A stretch of DNA of 64,000 nucleotides from Streptomyces olindensis (lineage in GTDB: Bacteria; Actinomycetota; Actinomycetes; Streptomycetales; Streptomycetaceae), in NCBI GenBank assembly GCA_000696115.1, contig JJOH01000019.1, positions 248,001 through 312,000 on the forward strand. Reading direction: 5' to 3'. The position numbers and the translations under genes are program-made. The notes below the pieces were generated by a model, which was given only the letters and a program-made list of their open reading frames with translations, was not told the origin of the DNA and did no database searches. Below, piece after piece: positions 42,376 to 51,197 of this stretch; position 1 is the first letter of the stretch; each line of letters begins with the position of its first letter.

Positions 42376-43344
42376 TCAGTGCCCGGCGATGGGATGCGCC
42401 GTGTAGGGGCGCTCCAGTTCCTCCAGTTCCTTGTCGGTCAGCCGGAGTTCCACGGCGGCCACGGCGTCCTCCAGGTGTCGCGGCTTGGACGCGCCGACGA
42501 TCGGGGACGTCACCGTGGACTGGTGCAGGAGCCAGGCCAGGGCGACCTGGGCGCGCGGTACCGCGCGCGCCTCGGCGATGCGGGTGACCGCCTCGACGAT
42601 GGTGCGGTCGCCCTCCTGGTACAGGTTGCTGCCGAAGGTGTCGGTGGCGCTGCGCTCGGTCGTGGCGTCCCAGTCGCGGGTGAGGCGGCCGCGGGCGAGC
42701 GGGCTCCAGGGCAGCACGCCCACGCCCTGGTCCGCGCAGAGGGGCAGCATCTCGCGCTCCTCCTCGCGGTAGATCAGGTTGTAGTGGTTCTGCATGGAGA
42801 CGAAGCGGGTCCAGCCGTTCAGCCGGGCGGTGTACTGCATCTTGGAGAACTGCCAGGCGTACATCGAACTCGCCCCGATGTAGCGGACCTTGCCGGCCTT
42901 GACGACGTCGTGGAGGGCCTCCATCGTCTCCTCGACGGGGGTGTGCGGGTCGAAGCGGTGGATCTGGTAGAGGTCGACGTAGTCGGTGCCGAGGCGGGCG
43001 AGGCTCCGGTCGAGCTCGGTCATGATCGCCTTGCGGGACAGTCCGCCGCCGTTCGGCCCGGGGCGCATCGGGTAGTGCACCTTCGTCGCGAGCACGATCT
43101 CGTCGCGCCGGGCGAAGTCGCGCAGGGCCCGGCCGACGATCTCCTCGCTGGTGCCGTCGGAGTAGACGTTGGCCGTGTCGAAGAAGGTGATCCCCGCCTC
43201 GACCGCCTGCCGGATGAGCGGGCGGGAGGCCTCCTCGTCCAGGGTCCACTCGTGCCGGCCGCGGTCGGGCAGCCCGTAGGTCATGCACCCCAGACAGATC
43301 CGCGAGACGTCCAGGCCCGTCGAACCGAGCTTCACGTACTGCAT
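42376..43344 (-). CDS. Aldo/keto reductase
   Basis: A 322-residue NADPH-dependent TIM-barrel oxidoreductase. The catalytic tetrad is visible: Asp and Tyr in FFDTANVYSDG, Lys in VLATKVHYP and His in LYQIHRFDPHTP. The NADPH-binding end reads IVGASKPRHLEDAV. The sequence is of the general AKR type reducing aldehydes or ketones; the substrate is not predictable. The ATG at 43344 has GGAG upstream. Confidence 0.9.
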   Translation of the reverse strand: MQYVKLGSTGLDVSRICLGCMTYGLPDRGRHEWTLDEEASRPLIRQAVEAGITFFDTANVYSDGTSEEIVGRALRDFARRDEIVLATKVHYPMRPGPNGGGLSRKAIMTELDRSLARLGTDYVDLYQIHRFDPHTPVEETMEALHDVVKAGKVRYIGASSMYAWQFSKMQYTARLNGWTRFVSMQNHYNLIYREEEREMLPLCADQGVGVLPWSPLARGRLTRDWDATTERSATDTFGSNLYQEGDRTIVEAVTRIAEARAVPRAQVALAWLLHQSTVTSPIVGASKPRHLEDAVAAVELRLTDKELEELERPYTAHPIAGH

Positions 43345-43559
43345 CGTTGCTGCTCCTGCCTTCGGGAGGGTTACCAGGGGAGCGTACGTGCTCGTGTGCA
43401 CTCGAAGGCCCGGCGGACCCCGGCGGACTGACGGGGCGTCAGCGTTGCTGCCCGCAGGTGACCGCCCCCGGCGTGGGAGCGGCGGGGCCGCGCGCCCGCT
43501 GCCGCATCCTCGGCGCAGGGGGCCGGTGCCGGGCCGGTCGGTGGCGTACGGGAGGACGC

Positions 43560-44301
43560 GTGGCGGCACGACGGAGGACTCTCAGGATCCTGACCGGGGC
43601 GGCCACGGTGTCCCTCGCCCTCGCCTCGGTCGGCTGGAGCCGGCCGGTCCCACCGCCGCCCGAGGTCCGGTCCCAGGCACCGGCCGCGGAGGCGCCGGCG
43701 ACGCTCTGCGTGCCCGCGGGCGTCCTGCGCGGCGAGCGGGGCGAGCGGGCGGACGTCAGCCTGTGCGCGGGCAGCGGCACCCCGATGACGGCGTTCTCGG
43801 CCCCGCGACCTGCCGCCGCCCCGGGGCGTCCGTGCGGTACGCCTGCCTGACCTCCGGCAGCTGGACCGCCGGGCGCGGCGGCACGACCGTCGCCTCCGGG
43901 ACGCTGCCCGGTTCGCAGCCGTACCCCGGCCCGGGACCTACGACGTCACCGCCGCCGTGCGCGTCCGCTCCGCTCCGGCCGGTGTGGACCTGCGCGGCAC
44001 CGTCCGGGCCAGACTCACCCTGACCGCGCCGAAGCAGCGGCCCACCCATCGCGTCGAGGTCGACCGGCGGACCCTGCGCCCCGGGGCCACGACCACGCTG
44101 ACGTACACCGTGCACCGCGACAGCGGGCAGGGCGACGGCAGCGCGCGCTTCGATCTGATCGGGTGAGGAGAGCACGGGGGTGCGGATCAGCATGCGTCGG
44201 CGTGCTCGACGGTCGTCTCGAAGCTGGGCTACTGGACGCCGCGCGGGCAGGCGCTGTACACCGGCGGCATGGTGGAGGGGCCGACGGTCGGTTGCGACTG
44301 A
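43560..44301 (+). pseudogene. Frameshifted secreted protein
   Basis: A GTG behind GGAGG starts a signal peptide (RILTGAATVSLALASVGWSR). Protein-like sequence then switches frame several times. Frame A runs to about 43815 (CVPAGVLRGERGERADVSLC). Frame B covers about 43815-43925 (SVRYACLTSGSWTAGRGG). Frame C covers about 43925-44163 (TYDVTAAVRVRSAPAGVDL). A short frame B stretch (GEESTGVRISM) and finally frame C again to the stop at 44301 (SKLGYWTPRGQALYTGG) follow. At least three or four frameshifts are needed. The original would be a secreted protein of about 240 residues of unknown role. Confidence 0.6.
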
Positions 44302-44334
44302 GCGTGCCGGAAGCCCCGTTCGCAGGCCCCCCGG

Positions 44335-44874
44335 TCAGCCGCGCTCGATGAGGTCCAGTGCCCGCTCCCACCCGAACTCGGGCCGCCCGCCGTCCGGTTC
44401 CGGCTCTCCGGTGTACGGCTCGCCGAACCTCACGCCCATCCCCCGCAGCCGTTCGACGCTGCCGCGGTAGGCGGGGTGCGCGGCCAGCGCGTCGGCCACG
44501 CACGGCAGGACGGCGATCGGCACACCGAGACCCGCCGCCTCGCAGAGGGTGCCCAGGGCGAGGGTGTCGGCGATGCCGGCGGCCCATTTGTTGACGGTGT
44601 TGAAGGTGGCGGGCGCGACGGCCACGGCGTCGGGCGCGGGGAACGGGCGCGGCTCGCCCGGGGTGCGCCAGGCCGACCGGATCGGGCGGCCCGACCGGGC
44701 CGCGACGGCGGCGGTGTCGAAGAAGCCGTTCGCGGCGACCGGCGTCGCGATGACACCGACCTCCCAGTCCCGCTCCTGCGCGGCGGTGATCAGCCGGCTC
44801 ACGTCCGCGGCGATGCCGGCGGCGCAGACGACGACGTAGAGGAAGGGCTTGTGGGCGGCGGCCTGTTCGGTCAT
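44335..44874 (-). CDS. Flavoprotein of the HFCD (phosphopantothenoylcysteine decarboxylase-like) family
   Basis: A 179-residue Rossmann-like flavoprotein. FLYVVVCAAGIAADV is the N-terminal strand-turn and VAVAPATFNTVNKWAAGIAD carries the PATxNT(V/I) substrate/flavin motif of the Dfp/EpiD/UbiX group. It is shorter than CoaBC and lacks the synthase half. The exact decarboxylation or cofactor reaction is unknown. Confidence 0.82.
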   Translation of the reverse strand: MTEQAAAHKPFLYVVVCAAGIAADVSRLITAAQERDWEVGVIATPVAANGFFDTAAVAARSGRPIRSAWRTPGEPRPFPAPDAVAVAPATFNTVNKWAAGIADTLALGTLCEAAGLGVPIAVLPCVADALAAHPAYRGSVERLRGMGVRFGEPYTGEPEPDGGRPEFGWERALDLIERG

Positions 44875-44902
44875 CCGGGAAACCCTAGCGACTCCCCCGG
44901 GC

Positions 44903-45361
44903 TCACCGGAGGGGGAAGGTCTCTCCGCGTTCGGACTCCGGCCGGGGGCCGTGGATGCGGCGCTCCCGTTCCTCGATCGGCACGTCGTCGATGCTCGCCT
45001 CGCGGCGGTTCATCAGGCCGTGCTCGTCGAACTCCCACAGTTCGTTGCCGTAGGAGCGCCACCACTGCCCGTCGGCGTCGCGGCACTCGTACTGGAAGCG
45101 GACGGCGATGCGGTCGCCGTCGAAGGCCCACAGGTCCTTGCGCAGCGCGTACTCCCGCTCGCGCTCCCACTTGCGGGTCAGGAACTCGACGATCGCGGCC
45201 CGGCCCGTGAGGAAGGTGTCGCGGTTGCGCCAGACGGAGTCCTCCGCGTAGGCGAGGGCGACCCGGTGCGGGTCGCGGGTGTTCCAGGCGTCCTCGGCGG
45301 CCTGGACCTTGCGCGCGGCACTCGCGCGGGTGAACGGCGGCAGCGGCGGGCGGTCGGTCAT
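44903..45361 (-). CDS. NTF2-like DUF1348 protein
   Basis: A 152-residue cystatin-like-fold protein. The segments VQAAEDAWNTRDPHRVALAY, DSVWRNRDTFLTGR and RFQYECRDADGQWWRSYGNE are typical of DUF1348 (nuclear transport factor 2-like). GGGAGGA lies before the ATG. It is divergent from a TetR gene with two identical operators in the shared promoter, so it is the likely regulatory target. Function is unknown. Confidence 0.88.
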   Translation of the reverse strand: MTDRPPLPPFTRASAARKVQAAEDAWNTRDPHRVALAYAEDSVWRNRDTFLTGRAAIVEFLTRKWEREREYALRKDLWAFDGDRIAVRFQYECRDADGQWWRSYGNELWEFDEHGLMNRREASIDDVPIEERERRIHGPRPESERGETFPLR

Positions 45362-45382
45362 GGATCCTCCCCGGTCAGCGAG

Positions 45383-45400
45383 GGAGAACGAGCGTTCTCC
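45383..45400. promoter_or_regulatory. TetR operator copy 1
   Basis: GGAGAACGAGCGTTCTCC has 8-bp perfect arms around a 2-bp centre. It lies just upstream of the DUF1348 start codon. Confidence 0.85.
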
Positions 45401-45418
45401 CTTGGCACTGCTATGGTA

Positions 45419-45436
45419 GGAGAACGCTCGTTCTCG
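45419..45436. promoter_or_regulatory. TetR operator copy 2
   Basis: GGAGAACGCTCGTTCTCG is the reverse complement of copy 1 except for its last base and starts 36 bp after it, just upstream of the TetR gene ribosome-binding site. Between the two lies CTATGGTA, which may contain a -10 element. Confidence 0.85.
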
Positions 45437-45455
45437 CGTCAAGGAGGGGTCGTAC

Positions 45456-46007
45456 ATGGACCGTGCGGTGGCCCGGGAGCGGGCCCTGGACGCCGCCGAG
45501 GAGCTGTTCTACGGGCGGGGCGTGCAGTCCGTCGGCATGGACGACGTCCGCGGCGCGTCCGGGGTCTCGCTCAAGCGGCTCTACCAGCTGTTCCCGGCGA
45601 AGGAGCAGTTGGTGGAGGCGTATCTGGAGCGGCGGGACGCGCGCTGGCGCGGGCGGCTGGCCGAGTACGTGGAGCGGCACGGGGAGCCCGAGGAGCGGAT
45701 CCTGGCCGTGTTCGACTGGCTGGGCGAGTGGTTCGGCGAGCCGGACTTCCGCGGCTGCGCGTGGATCAACGCATACGGCGAGCTGGGCGCCACGTCCGCG
45801 CGGGTGGCCGCCCAGGTGCGGGCGCACAAGCGGGCCTTCCGGGAGTACCTCGACTCCCTCGTCGGCGCGGCGGGGCTGCCCGCCGCGCTGGGCGGGCAGC
45901 TGTTCCTGCTGGCCGAGGGTGCGATGGTCACGGCGGGCGTCACCAGGAGCGCCGGGTCCGCCGCCGAGGCACGCGAGGCGGCCCGGCTGCTCCTGCGCGC
46001 CGGATGA
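45456..46007 (+). CDS. TetR-family transcriptional regulator
   Basis: A 183-residue TetR repressor. The N-terminal DNA-binding domain has ERALDAAEELFYGRGVQSVG and the recognition helix SLKRLYQLFPAKEQLV. The ligand-binding domain follows (ILAVFDWLGEWFGEPDFRGC), similar to the group that often senses hydrophobic compounds. AGGAGGGG precedes the ATG. Two palindromic operators occupy its divergent promoter with the DUF1348 gene, indicating autoregulation. Its 3' end converges on the ferredoxin gene. Confidence 0.9.
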   Translation: MDRAVARERALDAAEELFYGRGVQSVGMDDVRGASGVSLKRLYQLFPAKEQLVEAYLERRDARWRGRLAEYVERHGEPEERILAVFDWLGEWFGEPDFRGCAWINAYGELGATSARVAAQVRAHKRAFREYLDSLVGAAGLPAALGGQLFLLAEGAMVTAGVTRSAGSAAEAREAARLLLRAG

Positions 46008-46016
46008 GATACGGCG

Positions 46017-46217
46017 TCAGCCCACGGCCTCGGAGACGGTGATGGCGCTCACCGGGCAGGCGCGGGCCGCCTCCCGCAGCAGCGGGCTGCCGCCGCCGTC
46101 CTCCCGGCCGGGCAGCACGGTGCTGTAGCCGTCGTCGTCCTGTGTGAACACGTCCGGGGCGGTGAGGGCGCACTGGCCCGCGCCGATGCAGAGGTCCTTG
46201 TCGATGTCGATGCGCAT
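46017..46217 (-). CDS. [3Fe-4S] ferredoxin, P450 partner
   Basis: A 66-residue ferredoxin with Cys10, Cys16 and Cys54 (CIGAGQC, ACPVSAI). Ala13 replaces the usual second Cys, which indicates a 3Fe-4S cluster. It starts 12 bp after the P450 stop in the same direction and is the expected electron donor for that P450. This size and pattern are typical of CYP105-associated ferredoxins. Confidence 0.9.
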   Translation of the reverse strand: MRIDIDKDLCIGAGQCALTAPDVFTQDDDGYSTVLPGREDGGGSPLLREAARACPVSAITVSEAVG

Positions 46218-46229
46218 GTGCGAAGCCTC

Positions 46230-47435
46230 TTACCAGGTCACGGGGAGTTCCAGCATCCCCTGGATCGTGTCGCCCGGTTTGAAGGGGATCTCCTCGGCCG
46301 GGGCGGCCAGGCGCAGGCCTGGCAGCCGGTCGAGGAGGGTGCGCAGGGCGATCTCCAGTTCGGCGCGGGCGAGGTTCTGGCCGAGGCACTGGTGGACGCC
46401 GAAACCGAACGCGACGTGGTGACGGGCCGAGCGGTGCCAGTCGAGCGTGTCCGGCTCGGGGTAGACGGTCTCGTCGCGGTTGATGACGGAGGTCGCGAAG
46501 ACCACGCCGTCCCCCTGGCGGATCGTCGCGCCGGCCACCTCGATGTCCTCGACGGCGATGCGCAGCAGGCCGTCCGCGATGGACAGCATCCGCATCAGCT
46601 CCTCGACCGCGGCCGGCACCAGCTCCGGGTCGGCGCGCAGTTCGGCGAGCCGCTCGGGGTGCTGGAGCAGGGTGAAGGTGCCGAGCGAGATCATGTTGGC
46701 GGTCGTCTCGTGGCCAGCGACCAGCAGGATGAGGGCCAGGGCGATCAGGTCCTCGCGGTCGGGCTCGCCGTCGCGCGGCTGCCGCCGCACCAGGTCGTCC
46801 AGCAGGCCGGTGCCGGGATGGAGCCGCTTGCGGTCGATCAGCTCGCCGAGGTACGCCTCCAGCCGGTCCCGGGCGTCCATCACGTCGGCGGTCTCCGGGC
46901 CGCGCAGCAGCCGTCGCGACTGGGTCTCGAAGAAGTCGTGGTCGGCGTACGGGACGCCGAGCAGGGCGCAGATCACCATGGACGGCACGGGCAGCGCGAA
47001 GGCGCTCACCAGGTCGGCGGGCGGCCCCTGGGCGATCAACGCGTCGAGTCGTTCGTCCACGATCTGCTGGATGCGTGGCCGGAGCTCGACGGCCCGCTTG
47101 AGGGTGAAGTCCCCGACGACCATGCGCCGCTGGGTGCGGTGCTCGGGGTCGTCGACGCCCAGCAGGGCGGTGCGGCGGTTGCGGAACCCGGCGAAGCGCT
47201 TGGTGGGGGTGGGGAAGCCGGGGTGGTCGCGGTTGGACGACAGGCGCGGGTCGGCCAGCAGCGCGCGGGCGGTGGCGTGCCCGGTCACGAGCCAGGCCTC
47301 GCGGCCGTCGAAGAGGGTGATCCGGGTCAGGGGGCGCTCGGCGCGCAGGGGCTCGTAGCCGGCGGGTGGGTGGAAGGGGCAGGTCCGGCTCTGGGGGAAG
47401 GCGACGGGGGCGGCGGGTGCGGTCGTGTCCGTCAT
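46230..47435 (-). CDS. Cytochrome P450, CYP105-like
   Basis: A 401-residue soluble P450. The I-helix oxygen-binding motif is AGHETTAN, and the K-helix ExxR lies in the EELMRMLSIADGLLR region. The haem loop is FGFGVHQCLGQNLAR with the Cys thiolate ligand. The N-terminal FPQSRTCPFHPPAGY is typical of CYP105 enzymes, which oxidise xenobiotics or secondary metabolites. The ATG at 47435 follows GAGGTC. A 19-bp palindrome lies 42-60 bp upstream. The adjacent ferredoxin is cotranscribed. Confidence 0.92.
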   Translation of the reverse strand: MTDTTAPAAPVAFPQSRTCPFHPPAGYEPLRAERPLTRITLFDGREAWLVTGHATARALLADPRLSSNRDHPGFPTPTKRFAGFRNRRTALLGVDDPEHRTQRRMVVGDFTLKRAVELRPRIQQIVDERLDALIAQGPPADLVSAFALPVPSMVICALLGVPYADHDFFETQSRRLLRGPETADVMDARDRLEAYLGELIDRKRLHPGTGLLDDLVRRQPRDGEPDREDLIALALILLVAGHETTANMISLGTFTLLQHPERLAELRADPELVPAAVEELMRMLSIADGLLRIAVEDIEVAGATIRQGDGVVFATSVINRDETVYPEPDTLDWHRSARHHVAFGFGVHQCLGQNLARAELEIALRTLLDRLPGLRLAAPAEEIPFKPGDTIQGMLELPVTW

Positions 47436-47476
47436 GAAGACCTCGCAGACGAAGAGTGCGTCGTGCAGATCTTCAT

Positions 47477-47495
47477 TAGATGCCCCAGGCATCTA
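47477..47495. promoter_or_regulatory. Palindromic operator upstream of the P450
   Basis: TAGATGCC-CCA-GGCATCTA is a perfect 8-bp inverted repeat with a 3-bp centre, 42-60 bp before the P450 start codon. It differs from the TetR operators at 45383-45436, so another regulator is expected. The rest of the 47436-47722 spacer shows nothing else. Confidence 0.7.
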
Positions 47496-47722
47496 TGGGG
47501 CGACGTGTAGTTCGGTCAGATCGGTGGTGACCTGCAACTTGGCCGAGGAATGCCGTCTTCCTGTTCGAGCGGGAGGGAAATCCGGTTGTGGGTGGGGCGG
47601 GGCAGGGGTCAGGATCCGGCCATGCCTGCCTTCGATGTCTGTCTGCCGCCGTCCGCCGCCGCTCACGCCGCGCGGCGACAGCAGACGTCCGGCCGCCGTG
47701 GAGGGCCGATCGCGCCGCGGTC

Positions 47723-48355
47723 ATGACCGCGGCGCTCGTCGCCGGGCTGCTCGCCGGGTACGGCATCGCCGTCCCCGTGGGCGCCGTCGGGACCTATCTC
47801 GTCTCCCTCACCGCCCGCACGTCCCTGCGCACCGGTGTCTGCGCCGCACTCGGCGTCGCCACCGCCGACGGGTTGTACGCCCTCGCGGCGACGCTCGGCG
47901 GGACGGCCCTGGCCACCACGCTGCGTCCGGTGCTCGGACCGCTGCGGTGGGCCTGTGTCCTGGTGCTGCTCGCGCTGGCGGTGTGGGGCGCCGTCGGCGC
48001 GCTGCGCGCGTACCGCGGCCACCGGCTCGCCACGCGGACGGCTCCCGCTCCCCCGCGTCCGGCCCGGGCGTTCTGGGGGCTGCTCGGCATCACCCTGCTG
48101 AACCCCACCACCGTGATCTACTTCGCGGCACTCGTGCTCGGCTCCGGGGCCACGGGCCCGGCCGGACCGGTGGAGCAGGGCGTGTTCGTGCTGGCCGCCT
48201 TCGCGGCCTCCGCGAGCTGGCAGGTGCTGCTCGCCGGGGGCGGTGCGCTGCTGGGCCGGGCGCTGACGGGGCGCCGGGGCCGGCTGGTGACGGCGCTCGT
48301 CGCGAGCGGGGTGATGACGGCGCTGGCCGTGCGGATGGCGGTGACGCCGGGATGA
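47723..48355 (+). CDS. LysE/RhtB-family exporter
   Basis: A 210-residue membrane protein with about six hydrophobic segments. The N-terminal GLLAGYGIAVPVGAVGTYLV carries the family's conserved G-x-x-P-G/V pattern, and GITLLNPTTVIYFAAL is the central LysE motif. It is predicted to export an amino acid or small metabolite. I chose the ATG at 47723, where the first helix begins; upstream codons are Arg-rich and unlikely to be coding. Confidence 0.83.
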   Translation: MTAALVAGLLAGYGIAVPVGAVGTYLVSLTARTSLRTGVCAALGVATADGLYALAATLGGTALATTLRPVLGPLRWACVLVLLALAVWGAVGALRAYRGHRLATRTAPAPPRPARAFWGLLGITLLNPTTVIYFAALVLGSGATGPAGPVEQGVFVLAAFAASASWQVLLAGGGALLGRALTGRRGRLVTALVASGVMTALAVRMAVTPG

Positions 48356-48420
48356 GGTGCGGGCGTGGCCGGATCCGTCGTGATGCGGATGATTCCCGGG
48401 CCCACGGGTGTTGTAGGCGG

Positions 48421-48453
48421 CAGTCGGTGCAGTCAGTCAGTCTCAGTCAGTCG
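48421..48453. repeat. Short CAGT tandem repeat
   Basis: Imperfect CAGT/CAGTC units are repeated about seven times in 33 bp, starting some 60 bp before the Ddn-like start codon. This microsatellite is unusual in GC-rich DNA and could affect spacing of the promoter or leader. Confidence 0.7.
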
Positions 48454-48478
48454 TGGATACGGCGAGAGGACGGATGCC

Positions 48479-48928
48479 ATGCCTCTTGAGGGCGAGTACG
48501 AACCCAGCCCGACGCAGTGGGTGCGCAAGCAGGTGGAGCTGTACGAGAGCTCCGGGGGCACGCGGGGGACGACCCTGCAGGGCTCCGACATGCCGGTGGT
48601 GGTGCTGACCTCACGGGGTGCCAGGAGCGGGAAGCTGCGCAAGAACCCCGTGATGCGGGTGGAGCACGAGGGGCGGTACGCCGCAGTGGCCTCCCTCGGC
48701 GGGGCGCCGAAGCACCCGGTCTGGTACTTCAACCTCAAGTCCGACCCCCACGTGGAACTCCAGGACGGTCCGGTCAAGCGGGACATGACGGCCCGTGAGG
48801 TCACGGGCGCGGAGAAGGCCGAGTGGTGGGAGCGCGCGGTCGCGGCGTATCCGGTGTACGCCGAGTACCAGAAGAAGACGGACCGCGAGATCCCGGTGTT
48901 CGTCCTGGAGCCGGCCGAGGACGACTGA
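48479..48928 (+). CDS. F420-dependent nitroreductase-like (Ddn/DUF385) protein
   Basis: A 149-residue split-beta-barrel protein of the deazaflavin-dependent nitroreductase family. The segments VVVLTSRGARSGKLRKNPVM and ASLGGAPKHPVWYFNLKSDP are the family's cofactor-binding hallmarks. The family uses reduced F420 to reduce quinones or nitro compounds. GAGAGGA lies 9 nt before the ATG at 48479. Confidence 0.9.
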   Translation: MPLEGEYEPSPTQWVRKQVELYESSGGTRGTTLQGSDMPVVVLTSRGARSGKLRKNPVMRVEHEGRYAAVASLGGAPKHPVWYFNLKSDPHVELQDGPVKRDMTAREVTGAEKAEWWERAVAAYPVYAEYQKKTDREIPVFVLEPAEDD

Positions 48929-49076
48929 GGTCCGGGACGAGCGGTCCGTGAGTCGGCCCCGTGCCTGGGACGGCGACAGGCCCGTGACGTGGTCGGCGTG
49001 GGAGATGGAGGGTCGGGTCCATGGGGGGTACAAGCTCGACCTCCCTGGTGGCGAGACGGTGGCTACCGTGGACGGC

Positions 49077-49997
49077 ATGGACCCGCACCCCGCCGACCGC
49101 ACCGACCACCGCACCGAGATCCGAGGTTTCCTCGCCGGCCGCCGCGCGAAGATCACCCCGGAGCGGGCAGGGCTGCCGACCAGCGGCCGGCGCCGGGTGC
49201 CCGGGCTGCGGCGCGAGGAGGTCGCCGTGCTGGCCGGGGTGAGCACCGAGTGGTACACCCGCCTGGAGAAAGGCCACCTCAGCGGCGTCTCCGAGGAGGT
49301 GCTCGCCGCGGTCGCCCAGGCCCTCCAGCTGGACGAGGACGAACGCACCTACCTGTTCGACCTGGCCCGAGCCGCCCGCGCCCGGCCCGCACGCCGCGCG
49401 CCCTCCCGCCGCGGGGAGGCCGCCGTCCCACCCCGCGTCCAGTGGCTGCTCGACTCGATGACGCTGTCCTCCGCGTTCGTGCGCAACGGCCGCCAGGACG
49501 TCATCGCCCACAACGCGCTGGCCCGGGCCCTGCACACGCCGGTGTTCGACAGCCCCACGACCGACCGGCACGGCCGCCCCAACATCGCCCGCTACATCTT
49601 CCTCGACCCCGGCGCGCGGGACTTCTTCGTCGACTGGGACGCCGCCACCGCGGCCACCACCGCGCTGTTGCGCGCCGAGGCCGGACGGGAGCCGCATGAC
49701 CGGGTCCTGCGCGAGCTGATCGGCGAACTGTCCACGCTCAGCCCCGAGTTCCGCGGTCAGTGGGCCGTCCACGACGTCCGTATCCGTCACGACGGCGTCA
49801 AACGGTTGCGGCACCCCGAGGTCGGTGAGCTGGAGCTGTCGTACCAGTCCCTCGATCTGCCCCTGTCCCGTCGGGCCGTGCACGACCTGACCCTCTACAC
49901 CGCCGAACCGGGCAGCACCTCGGAAGAGCGCCTCAAGCTGCTCTCCGGCCTGGCGGCCACCCGGTCCGGGGCGACAGGGCCCGGCCGGCTCCGCTAG
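49077..49997 (+). CDS. XRE-family regulator with MmyB-like ligand domain
   Basis: A 306-residue regulator. The N-terminal helix-turn-helix contains PGLRREEVAVLAGVSTEWYT and RLEKGHLSGVSEEVL. The C-terminal MmyB-like PAS-related domain (about 110-280) includes ARYIFLDPGARDFFVDWD and LSYQSLDLP. Such proteins are common Streptomyces regulators that often act on a neighbouring oxidoreductase gene, here possibly the Ddn-like gene. The start is the ATG at 49077, matching the conserved N-terminus. Confidence 0.88.
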   Translation: MDPHPADRTDHRTEIRGFLAGRRAKITPERAGLPTSGRRRVPGLRREEVAVLAGVSTEWYTRLEKGHLSGVSEEVLAAVAQALQLDEDERTYLFDLARAARARPARRAPSRRGEAAVPPRVQWLLDSMTLSSAFVRNGRQDVIAHNALARALHTPVFDSPTTDRHGRPNIARYIFLDPGARDFFVDWDAATAATTALLRAEAGREPHDRVLRELIGELSTLSPEFRGQWAVHDVRIRHDGVKRLRHPEVGELELSYQSLDLPLSRRAVHDLTLYTAEPGSTSEERLKLLSGLAATRSGATGPGRLR

Positions 49998-50117
49998 GGG
50001 GTGTCCGTCAGCGCCCGTTCCCCTCAGCGCCGAGGGCCGCCGACCGGGTGATCCCGCCCGGCGGGGGAAATTTTTCGGCCGGGGTGCATGAACCGTCGCC
50101 GACGGGGCACGCGTGGG

Positions 50118-51077
50118 TCAGGCCCCGCCGCGTTCCCCCGTCGCGGCGGGGCTTTCCGCTGCCTCGCGCGCGGGGCGATCGGTGACGTCGAGGAAGATCT
50201 GGTCGGCCTCGGGCACCGTCCTCGCGATGGAGCGCTTGATGCGCACGGCGACCTCCTCGACCCGCTCGCTGTCCAGGCCCGGCACCAGGTCGACCCGGGC
50301 CGCCACCAGGGCCGAGTCCAGGCCGGTCTTCATCGTGAACAGTGCCTCCACGCTGTCGATCTCGGGCTGCGCCCGCAGCAGGGCCTGGATCCGCCCGCTC
50401 GCCTCGGGGTCGGCCGCCTCGCCGATCAGCTGGTCGCGGGCGTCGCGGCCCAGCCGGTAGGCGACGTAGACCAGCAGCGAACCGATCGCGAGCGAGGCGG
50501 CCGCCTCCCACACCACCTGGCCGGTGACCATGTGCAGTGCCATGCCCGCGATGGCCAGCGTGACGCCGAGCACCGCCGTGCCGTCCTCGGCGACGACCGT
50601 CCGCAGGGCGGGGTCCCGCAGCCCGTCGCGCCCACCGCCCTGCCGGCGGACCTGGTAGAGGGCCCGCAGCAGGGAACCGCCCTCCGCGAGGAGGGCGATA
50701 CCGAGCACGACCAGACCGGCGACGTAGCCGCCGAGCCCCTCCTGCGCTCCGCCCGTGAGGGCTTCGAAGCCCTGGAAGAAGGAGAAGCAGCCCCCCATCA
50801 CGAAGATCCCGACGGCCGCGAGGAGCGACCAGAAGAACCGCTCCTTGCCGTAGCCGAAGGGGTGACGCCGGTCGGCGGGGCGACGGCTGCGGCGCAGGGC
50901 CGCCAGTAAGAACACCTCGTTCAGGCTGTCGGCCACCGAATGGGCCGCCTCCGACAGCAGGGCGGGCGATCCGGCGGCCAGACCGCCGACGGCCTTGGCG
51001 GCCGCTATCACCAGGTTGGCCGCGAGCGCCACCAGCACGGTGACGCGTGTCCTCCGATCAGATCCTTCTTCAGTCAC
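50118..51077 (-). CDS. Cation diffusion facilitator family transporter
   Basis: A 319-residue membrane protein with about six transmembrane helices. The metal-site pattern is visible as SEAAHSVADSLNEVF in helix 2 and as VVAEDGTAVLGVTLAI in helix 5. A cytoplasmic C-terminal domain (SVEALFTMKTGLDSALVAARVDL) follows. It is predicted to export Zn2+, Fe2+, Co2+ or another divalent cation by proton exchange. The GTG at 51077 opens the conserved region; its Shine-Dalgarno is weak. Confidence 0.88.
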   Translation of the reverse strand: MTEEGSDRRTRVTVLVALAANLVIAAAKAVGGLAAGSPALLSEAAHSVADSLNEVFLLAALRRSRRPADRRHPFGYGKERFFWSLLAAVGIFVMGGCFSFFQGFEALTGGAQEGLGGYVAGLVVLGIALLAEGGSLLRALYQVRRQGGGRDGLRDPALRTVVAEDGTAVLGVTLAIAGMALHMVTGQVVWEAAASLAIGSLLVYVAYRLGRDARDQLIGEAADPEASGRIQALLRAQPEIDSVEALFTMKTGLDSALVAARVDLVPGLDSERVEEVAVRIKRSIARTVPEADQIFLDVTDRPAREAAESPAATGERGGA

Positions 51078-51197
51078 CCACGCCGATTGCCCCGGTCGGC
51101 GGTGCTCACACCGTGCCGTCCGCGGAAAACGGGGAACGCGTTCACCAGGGCACACGCACGACAAGCAGGCCACACGTACGGCAAGGAGGTCTTCCCC

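Noticed and set aside
45456..47435. TetR regulator as controller of the P450-ferredoxin operon
   Set aside because: The genes are convergent, and the palindrome upstream of the P450 differs completely from the twin TetR operators.
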